Assembly (NCBI GenBank): GCA_031284345.1
Contig: JAITAC010000080.1
Coordinates: forward strand, 1-13,971
Direction: 5' to 3'
DNA from: Holosporaceae bacterium
GTDB lineage: Bacteria > Pseudomonadota > Alphaproteobacteria > UBA3830
Length of the DNA stretch: 13,971 nt
Shown: piece after piece, positions 6,632 to 13,676 of the stretch
Layout: every line of letters starts with the position of its first letter
How positions within the stretch are numbered: position 1 is the first letter of the stretch
Translations under genes and position numbers: made by a program
The notes under the pieces: model-generated
The model's input: the letters and a program-made list of their open reading frames with translations, nothing else
The model's database searches: none
What the model was told of the DNA's origin: nothing

Positions 6632-7932
6632 TTTACCAACGGTCTCCCCACAGAATGATACACAAATCCAGTAGCTTTCACCTCGGAGACCGTATACATG
6701 CTTCTCAGATCAACCAGCAACGGATTCCGCACGCGACATCGGAGTTCTGCCAGATTGACGGCTCGGAATTCTGCCCAGTCCGTAAGTATAACAATGACGT
6801 CTGCATCGTTGCAATTGTCGTATACATTGGAGCTCCACTCTGCGTTTTTAAAAATATCTTGGGCCTGTTTAGAAAAGGATGGATCGTATATTTTTACTTT
6901 AGCTCCTTTTTCCAGCAGATAATTGACGATACCAATGCTCGGACTATCGCGCATATCGTCGGTATTGGCCTTGAAGGTCACTCCCAGCACCGACACGTTC
7001 TTATTTTTTACATCGTTATCGCAGACGTCCATAATTTTTTTAATCATCTTATCGCGCCTGGCGCAATTGGATCTTATTACTTCGTCCACCAGCGGCATAT
7101 CCACGCCAAATTTTTTGGCAAAATCGCTGAGGGCAGACGTATCTTTCGGAAAGCATGATCCGCCATAGCCGGGACCGGCCTGCAAAAATTGCTCACCGAT
7201 TCTTTTGTCCATTCCAATAGCATGGGCGACCTCCTTGACGTCTGCACCGCATTTCTCACATAGGTTGGCCACCTCATTTATAAAAGTGATTTTCATTGCC
7301 AGAAGTGCGTTAGCCGCATACTTACTCAGCTCAGCCGTTTCCAGATCCGTAAACATAATCGGAATACTGAGCATATACAACGGACGATAGGCGCGCACCA
7401 AAGCTTTTTCGGCTTTTTTGCTCTCGACGCCGAGAATTATCCTGTCCGGACGCAGAAAGTCCTCCACTGCGACTCCTTCTCGCAGGAATTCTGGATTGAA
7501 CGCTACTTCTAGGTCGTTGCCTTTATCCTGCAAAAACTTTTTTACGGCTCTAGTGGTTCCCACCGGCACTGTGGATTTTATCACCAATATGGCATGTTTG
7601 TTTACATGCGGAGCAAGATCGCTGACGGCATCATAGATGTAACTCAGATCAGCACTGCCATCGGGTTTGCTGGGCGTACCAACTGCAATGAAAACGAGGT
7701 CCGCGTCTTTCACTCCTGTGGCGACGTCGGAGGTAAAAGACAATCTGCCAATGCGCATATTTTTTACCATGAGCTTTTCCAGCCCATCCTCGTATATGGG
7801 AATTATGCCTTTTTTTAATTTTTCGATCTTAGATACATTATTATCAACACATATGACGTTAAAACCAAAATCCGAAAAGCAAACTCCCGAGACTAAACCT
7901 ACATATCCGGTACCAACAACTGTAATTTTCAT
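6628..7932 (-). CDS. ugd: UDP-glucose 6-dehydrogenase
   Basis: Cytosolic enzyme that oxidises UDP-glucose twice with NAD+ to give UDP-glucuronate, a precursor of capsule, lipopolysaccharide and other glycans. The Rossmann motif GTGYVGL is at the N-terminus. NPEFLREG (about 148-155), KYAANALLAMKITFINE (206-222) and the catalytic cysteine in GYGGSCFPKD (Cys262, counting from the in-frame TTG two codons upstream at 7938) are all present. The C-terminal NAD/UDP domain has FKANTDDMRDSPS (322-334). Length is full (434-436 residues). I chose the ATG at 7932; the TTG at 7938 is also possible because GGGAG lies 5 nt before it and 11 nt before the ATG. It is the first gene of the five-gene operon and overlaps envC by ATGA, an unusual partner. 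The UDP-glucose it needs would come from galU just upstream. Confidence 0.96.
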   Translation of the reverse strand: MKITVVGTGYVGLVSGVCFSDFGFNVICVDNNVSKIEKLKKGIIPIYEDGLEKLMVKNMRIGRLSFTSDVATGVKDADLVFIAVGTPSKPDGSADLSYIYDAVSDLAPHVNKHAILVIKSTVPVGTTRAVKKFLQDKGNDLEVAFNPEFLREGVAVEDFLRPDRIILGVESKKAEKALVRAYRPLYMLSIPIMFTDLETAELSKYAANALLAMKITFINEVANLCEKCGADVKEVAHAIGMDKRIGEQFLQAGPGYGGSCFPKDTSALSDFAKKFGVDMPLVDEVIRSNCARRDKMIKKIMDVCDNDVKNKNVSVLGVTFKANTDDMRDSPSIGIVNYLLEKGAKVKIYDPSFSKQAQDIFKNAEWSSNVYDNCNDADVIVILTDWAEFRAVNLAELRCRVRNPLLVDLRSMYTVSEVKATGFVYHSVGRPLVK

Positions 7933-8060
7933 GGCCAAACATTCTCCCGTCTCCAGTGTTCCCAGTTCGTCACAAATACTGCGAAATTTTTGATTATCTA
8001 CCGTCGTTGCATTTCCCCACAGAACACCGCTAAAAAAATACGATAATCTTTCTTACATAC

Positions 8061-8087
8061 ATATTACCACACTCCGTTAATTAACAA
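8061..8087 (-). promoter_or_regulatory. Candidate promoter for the ugd-rppH operon
   Basis: Reading on the minus strand, TTGTTA (8087-8082) and TAATAT (8066-8061) are separated by 15 nt. TGG directly before the -10 forms an extended -10 element, which can tolerate a short spacer. It would start transcription about 120 nt upstream of ugd. The region is AT-rich, so such matches arise easily. Confidence 0.3.
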
Positions 8088-8141
8088 AAATAATATAAGC
8101 AACACAAAAAAATTACCATCAATATCGAAACAAAAATATTG

Positions 8142-8160
8142 GAAGCAAATTTATAGCTTC
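8142..8160 (-). terminator. Weak hairpin downstream of galU
   Basis: GAAGC (8142-8146) and GCTTC (8156-8160) form a 5-bp stem with a 9-nt AT loop. On the minus strand it is followed by AATATTTTTG. It lies 32 nt past the galU stop, so it could act as a leaky terminator separating galU from the ugd operon. The stem is short, hence low confidence. The rest of 7939-8191 is AT-rich and shows no gene. Confidence 0.22.
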
Positions 8161-8191
8161 AGCAATTTTTTAAAACTAAATTTTTTTTCCT

Positions 8192-9007
8192 TCAGGGCGG
8201 AATATTCTCATAAAATTTTTTTATGACGCCGGCCAATTTTTTATCATTGCTGGATACGTGCAAAATTGCTTCTAGAAGTCCTTCCTGTGATCCGCAATCG
8301 AATCTTTTTCCTTCGAATTTAAATCCGACCAGACCATGGGTGGGAATCATCTGCAGTAGAGCGTCCGTCAATTGTATTTCATTTTTTACGCCTGGTTTCA
8401 GGTTTTTTAGTACGTCAAAAATCTCATGTGTTAGTATATATCTTCCGACGATGGCGTGGGTAGATTTTGCCTTTTCCACTGAAGGTTTTTCGTCAACGGA
8501 GCGGGCAATAATGGTTTTATCATTTTCTTTTTCCACATCCATTATGCCATATTTGCTCACATCTTTTTTTGGGACATTCATGATAGCAGCCATGTTTGAT
8601 CCGTGGTAATGTTTTATCATTTCGCCGATGCAAGAAGAGCTGTGCGATATATAATCGTCGGCGCTTATGACGGCAAACGGCTCATTATCCACCAAGTGCC
8701 TCGCACAGAGGACGGCATGTCCAAGACCGCGTGGTTCTCCCTGACGCACATAGCAGAAACTACATTTACTGGAGTCGAAACGTTCCATATGGGTCAATAC
8801 GTGATCACAATAGTCCTCAATGGACGTTTTCCCATGACGCGTAACAAATATAAACTGCTTAATTCCCGCTCCGAGAGCTTCTTCAAAGGCATATTGTATC
8901 AGAGGTTTGTCAAGAATTCCGAGCATTTCTTTGGGAATGACCTTGGTGATCGGATAAAATCTGGTACCTAATCCACCTACAGGAAATATGACTTTGCGTA
9001 TTTTCAT
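8192..9007 (-). CDS. galU: UTP-glucose-1-phosphate uridylyltransferase
   Basis: Makes UDP-glucose from UTP and glucose-1-phosphate, the substrate of the ugd product. Nucleotidyltransferase motifs, counted from the ATG at 9007: VIFPVGGLGTRFYPITKVIP (7-26) followed by KEML, DKPLIQYAFEEA (33-44), VRQGEPRGLGHAV (87-99), the active-site region ISADDYI (114-120), DEKP, VGRYILT, NEIQLTDAL and FDCGSQEG. I chose the start at 9007 because GGAAG lies 5 nt upstream and the family begins just before this motif; in-frame ATGs extend to 9064 without ribosome sites. The protein is 271 residues, shorter than the usual 290-300. The segment between IEDYCDH and VRQGEP is about 15 residues shorter than in E. coli GalU, removing part of a surface helix. 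The active-site motifs are unaffected. Confidence 0.94.
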   Translation of the reverse strand: MKIRKVIFPVGGLGTRFYPITKVIPKEMLGILDKPLIQYAFEEALGAGIKQFIFVTRHGKTSIEDYCDHVLTHMERFDSSKCSFCYVRQGEPRGLGHAVLCARHLVDNEPFAVISADDYISHSSSCIGEMIKHYHGSNMAAIMNVPKKDVSKYGIMDVEKENDKTIIARSVDEKPSVEKAKSTHAIVGRYILTHEIFDVLKNLKPGVKNEIQLTDALLQMIPTHGLVGFKFEGKRFDCGSQEGLLEAILHVSSNDKKLAGVIKKFYENIPP

Positions 9008-9079
9008 CGGCGCTTCCATATGCATAAACACTACCATAGTATACGGACATTGCTTCATAATCAATATAAAATATGGTTA

Positions 9080-9109
9080 TTGACAGAGGCTGATCGCAAA
9101 AAATATGAT
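9080..9109 (+). promoter_or_regulatory. Near-consensus sigma-70 promoter upstream of mvaA
   Basis: TTGACA (9080-9085), an 18-nt spacer and TATGAT (9104-9109) give the best promoter match seen in the window. Transcription would begin near 9116, leaving a leader of about 210 nt before the mvaA ATG. A 13-bp dyad AAATATgATATTT (9101-9113) overlaps the -10 and could be an operator, although such palindromes are common in AT-rich DNA. The galU gene diverges from the same intergenic region. Confidence 0.55.
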
Positions 9110-9251
9110 ATTTCTGGCCACCGCCGGATTCTGTTTTCTTCCTGATTTTGAAGCTTATTTCACATATTTACAATCCCAAGTTGTATGCCTGCGCCTTTTT
9201 CACATACATTCCAAAATCAATATATTATGAAATTTATTGGGAGGCAGCTCA

Positions 9252-9311
9252 ATGATTTCCGCACATGTTCATTTGCTAAAATTTCTGATACAATTCACAA
9301 CAGTTTTTTAA
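9252..9311 (+). CDS. Possible leader peptide upstream of mvaA (19 codons)
   Basis: A short frame, MISAHVHLLKFLIQFTTVF, begins 7 nt after GGGAGG (9239-9244), one of the strongest ribosome sites in the window. It ends 16 nt before the mvaA ATG. It lies in the long leader predicted from the promoter at 9080. It has no run of one amino acid that would suggest classic attenuation. The ribosome site may instead be fortuitous. No homology is recognised. Confidence 0.22.
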   Translation: MISAHVHLLKFLIQFTTVF

Positions 9312-9327
9312 TTGTTAATGGAAGCAT

Positions 9328-10368
9328 ATGAAATTTTCTACTAGCGCAATTGATACCATCATACCCACATGCATTATTGGTCCTTTGAAGCTGCTATACG
9401 ATAACAATCCAGAGCAGGTTTCTGTCCCCATGGCGACATTTGAAACTCCCCTTTGGCATTCGACAAAGCGAGGAGCGTTGGTGTCCCAGAAAACAAGTGG
9501 CATTCGGGTTGCGCCTCTGGATGATGCCATGACTAGATCCGTTATTCTGGAAGCCAATGATTTGGATGGAGCCGTGTCGGGCACCAACTGGATCAAAAGT
9601 CATCAGCAACAGATCAGTGACGTTGTGAGCAGTAGCAGTCGATTTGCTAAATTGAACGCTATTCATGTGGAAATCATCGGACGTATGATTTATCTGCGTT
9701 TATCCCTAACAACCGGAAACGCCTCAGGTCACAACATGGTCACCAAAGCAGCTGATTTCGCCATAAATTACATTATTTTCCACTGTAGCAGATTGAAATA
9801 CGTATCGATTTCTGGTAATATCTGCACAGATAAGAAGGTCTCGTCCATTAATGGCATTTTGGGAAGAGGGAAACGTGTTTCCGCAGAAATTTTTGTGCCC
9901 CGCGACGTCTGCGTCTCCGTTTTAAAAACCACACCGGAGCAAATCATGGAACTCAACGTAAAAAAAAATCTGGTGGGCAGCATATTATCCGGAGGAGTAC
10001 GCAGCGCAAACGCCCATTATGCCAACGTAGTGCTGGCAATTTATCTGGCCACCGGACAGGATTCCGCCAACATCGTAGAAGCATCTCAGGGCGTTACATT
10101 TGCGGAAGTCGACGCTGATGAAACATTGTATTTTTCGGTAAATCTTCCCAATATAATAGTCGGCACCGTCGGCAGTGGGAAAAAACTCGATTTTGCTCGG
10201 AAAAATCTTGAGCTCCTGGGCTGCTTTCCGGACGATCCGTTCTCCTCCCAAAGATTGGCAACACTGGTAGCGGCCGCGGTGCTGTGCTCTGAGCTCTCGC
10301 TGATGGCCTCTCTGACCAATTGCGGCGAATTGGTTAGAGTTCATGAAAAATTGGAGAGAAATTCATGA
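9328..10368 (+). CDS. mvaA: Hydroxymethylglutaryl-CoA reductase
   Basis: Reduces HMG-CoA to mevalonate, the committed step of the mevalonate isoprenoid pathway. The catalytic set is recognisable: Glu39 in PMATFETPLW, Lys169 in SGNICTDKKVSSIN followed by GRGKRV (the form seen in class I reductases), Asp245 in ATGQDSANIVEAS, and a C-terminal His339 in VRVHEKLERN, equivalent to the His of the family's C-terminal H-x-x-x-N/R motif. The nicotinamide-dinucleotide loop, usually TGDAMGxNM, reads TGNASGHNM (129-137), with Asp replaced by Asn131. At 346 residues it lacks most of the N-terminal region of longer homologues and has no membrane domain. A ribosome site GGAAG lies just upstream. The stop overlaps the mvaS start by ATGA. 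Its G+C appears somewhat higher than that of the flanking minus-strand genes. Confidence 0.93.
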   Translation: MKFSTSAIDTIIPTCIIGPLKLLYDNNPEQVSVPMATFETPLWHSTKRGALVSQKTSGIRVAPLDDAMTRSVILEANDLDGAVSGTNWIKSHQQQISDVVSSSSRFAKLNAIHVEIIGRMIYLRLSLTTGNASGHNMVTKAADFAINYIIFHCSRLKYVSISGNICTDKKVSSINGILGRGKRVSAEIFVPRDVCVSVLKTTPEQIMELNVKKNLVGSILSGGVRSANAHYANVVLAIYLATGQDSANIVEASQGVTFAEVDADETLYFSVNLPNIIVGTVGSGKKLDFARKNLELLGCFPDDPFSSQRLATLVAAAVLCSELSLMASLTNCGELVRVHEKLERNS

Positions 10369-11489
10369 AAATCGGCATTGATTCAATTGCTTTCTCCACC
10401 TCCAGATATTTTCTTAGACTCGAGATCCTTGCGGCCCATCGGGGTGTGAAATTCGAAAAATATTCCCAGGGCATAGGACAAATTATGATGCCCGTGTTTC
10501 CGCCCAATGAAGATATCGTGACCATAGCCATTGACGCCGCTCGAAAAGCCATTGCCCACATCGAAAATATCGCCGCCATAGATTTCTTGATTTTTGCAAC
10601 GGAGTCGTCCTTTGATTTATCCAAGGCCGCGGGCATATATGTGCATCATTTTTTGAAATTAAGAGAAGACTGCCGCGTAATAGAAATTAAGCAAGCTTGC
10701 TATTCAGCAACAGCAGCTCTACAGTTGGCAAAATCGTTCGTGCGCGAAAATCATAATTCGAAGGTGCTGGTGATTGGATCAGATATCGTAAAATATTCAT
10801 CCGGCAGCTCCGGAGAACCAACCCAAGGCGGAGCAGCCGTCGCATTCCTGGTATCTACGGATCCACAAATTATGATCATCGAAGACGGATCCGGAGTGCA
10901 TACCAATGACGTCATGGACTTCTGGAGACCCGCTTCCGAAAATGAAGCGCTGTTCGATGGAAAATTATCAGCATATAATTATTTAAAATCCCTGGATATA
11001 TCCTTCAATAGGTATCTGGCCAAAACCAACCGAGACATCTCGAGCATTGACTACGTCTGCTTCCATGCGCCGTTTGGAAAAATGGCTCATAAAGGTGCTC
11101 AGCAAATCAAATGGCGCGAATCCATAGACGATACTCTGCTGTATAACTCCGTCCTGGGCAATAGTTGTTCTGCGTCGCTCTATATCTGCCTGATGTCGCT
11201 CTTGGATCATGCGAAAACATCGCTGGAAGGCAAACGCATCGGACTTTATAGCTACGGCTCCGGCAGCGTCGCCGAATACTTCAGCGGCATAATTAACGGA
11301 AAATATAAATCCCGCATCACTGCGGAAAAAAATCAGCGCATGCTGGAGTCCCGAGAAGAAATCTCCTTCGAAGAATATGAACTGTTTTGTAAAAATTCGT
11401 CCGATTCCACAAATAAAATATACGAAAATTCCGGAACAGTCAGGCTGAAATCCATAGAAAATAAAAAAAGAATATACCTAGAAAATTAA
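10365..11489 (+). CDS. mvaS: Hydroxymethylglutaryl-CoA synthase
   Basis: Condenses acetyl-CoA with acetoacetyl-CoA to give HMG-CoA, the substrate of the preceding gene product. The thiolase-fold catalytic triad is in place: Glu80 in FATESSFD, Cys112 in IKQACYSATAAL and His234 in FHAPFGKMAHKG. These match Glu79, Cys111 and His233 of the Staphylococcus enzyme offset by one. PTQGGAAVAFLV (152-163) and YSYGSGSVAEYFS (295-307) are further family signatures. At 374 residues it is close to bacterial homologues (about 385-390), with a Lys/Asn/Glu-rich tail. GGAGAG lies 6 nt before the ATG, inside the end of mvaA. Pairing with an HMG-CoA reductase argues for mevalonate synthesis over a polyketide beta-branching role, for which an acyl carrier protein and enoyl-CoA hydratases would be expected nearby. 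No terminator is evident after it. Confidence 0.95.
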   Translation: MKIGIDSIAFSTSRYFLRLEILAAHRGVKFEKYSQGIGQIMMPVFPPNEDIVTIAIDAARKAIAHIENIAAIDFLIFATESSFDLSKAAGIYVHHFLKLREDCRVIEIKQACYSATAALQLAKSFVRENHNSKVLVIGSDIVKYSSGSSGEPTQGGAAVAFLVSTDPQIMIIEDGSGVHTNDVMDFWRPASENEALFDGKLSAYNYLKSLDISFNRYLAKTNRDISSIDYVCFHAPFGKMAHKGAQQIKWRESIDDTLLYNSVLGNSCSASLYICLMSLLDHAKTSLEGKRIGLYSYGSGSVAEYFSGIINGKYKSRITAEKNQRMLESREEISFEEYELFCKNSSDSTNKIYENSGTVRLKSIENKKRIYLEN

Positions 11490-11565
11490 TCATTGCTGAC
11501 GGCCCCAATTTTGTGTAACTTGCATGAGTATATTTTATATAGCTAATAGCAGAAACGGTTGATTG

Positions 11566-11571
11566 TATAAT
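11566..11571 (+). promoter_or_regulatory. Candidate -10 element upstream of tRNA-Arg
   Basis: A perfect TATAAT 54 nt before the tRNA, within TTGATTGTATAAT (11559-11571), the same 13-mer found upstream of the LpoA-like gene. There is no clear -35 at the usual spacing. Confidence 0.3.
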
Positions 11572-11603
11572 ATGATTTTTCTCGCTAAAAAAGTCACTAT
11601 GCA

Positions 11604-11761
11604 ACGGTCTCTAGTAGATATATTTGCGGTCGTAGCTCAGCTGGATAGAGCACGAGATTCCTAATCTCGTGGTCGTGGGTTCGAATCCCACCGATCGCAC
11701 CATTCCGAAATCCAGCGGAAAAATCCTTCCAAACCCACGTCTCCCCGTCTGTAGAGACCGT
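11604..11761. repeat. Inverted repeat flanking the tRNA-Arg gene
   Basis: ACGGTCTCTA (11604-11613) and its exact complement TAGAGACCGT (11752-11761) bracket the tRNA, 12 nt before and 49 nt after it. If both are in one transcript they could form a long-range stem around the precursor tRNA. Alternatively the pair is a remnant of an integration event or chance. Confidence 0.4.
11626..11702 (+). tRNA. tRNA-Arg (anticodon CCU)
   Basis: A 77-nt cloverleaf with encoded CCA. The acceptor stem GCGGTCG pairs with CGATCGC (one G-U pair). The D stem is GCTC/GAGC. The anticodon stem CGAGA/TCTCG encloses the loop TTCCTAA with anticodon CCT. The T arm is GTGGG-TTCGAAT-CCCAC. It decodes AGG. It stands alone on the plus strand between mvaS and bioA. 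tRNA genes are frequent integration sites, and accessory-type genes lie on both sides. Confidence 0.97.
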
Positions 11762-11806
11762 ACTACATTCATCGTGCTGAAAAGCAGCATCGCAATAAAT
11801 TGATTC

Positions 11807-13042
11807 CTATAAATATCTGTTGATTACTTCGTATGTCCTTAACAAATCATCGTTGCTCACGCAATAGGGAGGGAACAAATAGACGGTTCTTCCCAGTGGA
11901 CGCAGAAAAATTCCGTTTTCCCAGGCTTTGTCGATCATAAAATTAGCTTTTTCTTCGGATTCGACGTCAAATGCCGTTACTATGCCAATGCTCCTTCTTT
12001 TGAGGGCATTGAAAATAACATGACTTTTATGAAATTCCGTAATCTCCTTGATTTTGGCGATGGTTTCTTTTCTCCGCAGAATCTCCAGCGATTTGCAGGC
12101 GGCAGCGCAAGCAATTGGATTCGCCGTGTAGGAATGTCCGTGCAGAAATGTTTTTTTTCTGTCTTCGGATAAAAATGCGTCATAAATTTTTTCCGATGTA
12201 ACAGTCAAGGCCAACGGCAAAAAACCTCCCGTAAGTCCTTTGGAGAGACAGATAAAATCCGGCAGAACATTAGTATGATCCATGGCGAACATTTTCCCGG
12301 TGCGGTAAAATCCGGTCATGACTTCATCGAAAATTACAAGAATGCCATATTCTCTAACTTTGTTCACTAGCTTTTCCAGAAACTTTGATATGTAGAGTCT
12401 CATGCCAAATGATCCCTGCAGCAGAGGTTCTAATATAAGTACGCAAATTTTATTCCCAATTTCCTGCAGAATTTTTTCCAATCTACCAATTATTTCGTTT
12501 TCTTTTTCTTCCATTGATGCGGCGCCGTCGTAGTATTCCGGGACATCTATCATAATGGTTTTGAAAAATAACTCGGAAAAAGTCGCATGATACTTGGAAT
12601 TTACGCCGGCAGCGCTCATGGCTCCAAATGTATCTCCGTGGTAGCCTCCTTCCAGGGAGAGAAAAATACTTCTGTCAGTTTCTCCGATATTTTTAAAATA
12701 CTGATAGGCTATTTTTAGTGCAACTTCCACTGCTGTCGATCCATTATCCGAGAAAAAATAGCGATTTAGTTTTTGGGGAACGACCTGCTCCAGCTCGTTG
12801 ATCAATTTTTCTGCCGGATCGTGGGAAAATTTCGTAAAAATAACGTGCTCCAGTGTTTTGGCCTGACGACCTATGGCTTCTGCGATTTCTTGGTTAGCGT
12901 GTCCATGTACATTTACGAACCAGCTGGATATCATGTCCAGGTATTTTTCTCCGTTTTCGGCCAATAAATATGTTCCTTCTCCTTTAATTATTTTTGTCGG
13001 AGGGGGAGCGGTTTTTTCTTGGGTAAAAGGTCTCCAAATCAC
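11807..13042 (-). CDS. bioA: Adenosylmethionine-8-amino-7-oxononanoate aminotransferase
   Basis: A PLP enzyme that transaminates KAPA to DAPA in biotin synthesis, using S-adenosylmethionine as amino donor. Class III aminotransferase signatures are present: WRPFTQ at residues 3-8, SSWFVNVHGHA (39-49), DNGSTAVEVALK (99-110), GGYHGDTFGAMS (132-143), the cofactor-binding Asp239 in IFDEVMTGFYRTG, the Schiff-base Lys268 in CLSKGLTGGFLPLA, and HGHSYTANPIACAAA (301-315). It starts at a GTG overlapping the bioD stop (GTGA), with AGGA 8 nt upstream. At 411 residues it belongs to the slightly shorter form of the family. Being coupled to bioD removes most doubt over other class III aminotransferases. Confidence 0.95.
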   Translation of the reverse strand: MIWRPFTQEKTAPPPTKIIKGEGTYLLAENGEKYLDMISSWFVNVHGHANQEIAEAIGRQAKTLEHVIFTKFSHDPAEKLINELEQVVPQKLNRYFFSDNGSTAVEVALKIAYQYFKNIGETDRSIFLSLEGGYHGDTFGAMSAAGVNSKYHATFSELFFKTIMIDVPEYYDGAASMEEKENEIIGRLEKILQEIGNKICVLILEPLLQGSFGMRLYISKFLEKLVNKVREYGILVIFDEVMTGFYRTGKMFAMDHTNVLPDFICLSKGLTGGFLPLALTVTSEKIYDAFLSEDRKKTFLHGHSYTANPIACAAACKSLEILRRKETIAKIKEITEFHKSHVIFNALKRRSIGIVTAFDVESEEKANFMIDKAWENGIFLRPLGRTVYLFPPYCVSNDDLLRTYEVINRYL

Positions 13043-13656
13043 TTTAATATTCCTAAAATTTCAAGTGGCAACGTTGTATTTTGTAGAATTTCATTTAGAT
13101 CATGATTATGTGGAATAACCGAGAGTATTTTCAATTTAGAAAACTCTTCGATGGTATTCTTCACATTGTCCTTAATTTTGCCATTTATGATAATGCCGAG
13201 CATATCGATTCCGCGAATTTTCAAGACTTCCGTGGTCAGTAGCAGGTGATTAATCAAACCCAGCTTTGATTTCGCCACTATCAACACTTTGGCGCTGCAC
13301 ATTTTTATGAGATCCGCCATGAGAAAGTTTTTTGCTATGGGGACAAGAACTCCACCGGCGCCTTCGATAACGGTATTTTGCAGATTTCGGGCGAATAAAT
13401 TTGGTTTGATTTCAATATTTTCTAATTTTGCGGCGTCATAGGGAGATAATGGAGCGCTAAGTTTGTATGCTTCACATATAATTTTTGTATGCGGGGAGAA
13501 TTCTGCAACTGAGTTTTTGTCGGAATCGTTTCCTGTCTGAATTGGTTTCCAGTAATTGGCGTTTGTGTGTCTACAGATCCATGCGGAAACGACTGTTTTC
13601 CCAACATTTGTATCAGTTCCAGTAACAAAAATATTCATAGATTTTGCATTTGGCAT
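13039..13656 (-). CDS. bioD: Dethiobiotin synthetase
   Basis: An ATP-dependent enzyme that closes the ureido ring of DAPA with CO2 to give dethiobiotin, the step after BioA. The P-loop GTDTNVGKT lies at about residues 13-21. KPIQTG (37-42) is the substrate and Mg-binding segment, and VIEGAGGVLVPI (96-107) is the second family signature. The length is 205 residues, slightly below the usual 220-230. Two starts are possible: the ATG at 13656, or the one at 13638, which gives the typical MNIFVTGTDT beginning. Neither has a clear ribosome site, so I give the longer form. It overlaps bioA by 4 nt. The other biotin genes (bioB, bioF, bioC) are not in the window. Confidence 0.94.
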   Translation of the reverse strand: MPNAKSMNIFVTGTDTNVGKTVVSAWICRHTNANYWKPIQTGNDSDKNSVAEFSPHTKIICEAYKLSAPLSPYDAAKLENIEIKPNLFARNLQNTVIEGAGGVLVPIAKNFLMADLIKMCSAKVLIVAKSKLGLINHLLLTTEVLKIRGIDMLGIIINGKIKDNVKNTIEEFSKLKILSVIPHNHDLNEILQNTTLPLEILGILK

Positions 13657-13676
13657 TTTATTAATATAGCAATGAT

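Noticed and set aside
9105..9230. 41-codon frame upstream of mvaA that chains by ATGA overlap to the next small frame
   Set aside because: Its ATG lies inside the -10 hexamer of the only good promoter, so it would not be in that transcript, and it has no ribosome site.
10365..11489. 3-oxoacyl-ACP synthase III or polyketide beta-branching HMG synthase
   Set aside because: Glu80, Cys112 and His234 with the GSGSVAEYFS signature and coupling to HMG-CoA reductase favour primary HMG-CoA synthase.
11739..11783. Hairpins GTCTC/GAGAC and TGCTG/CAGCA as terminators for the tRNA or bioA
   Set aside because: The stems are 5 bp and neither strand has a following U tract.
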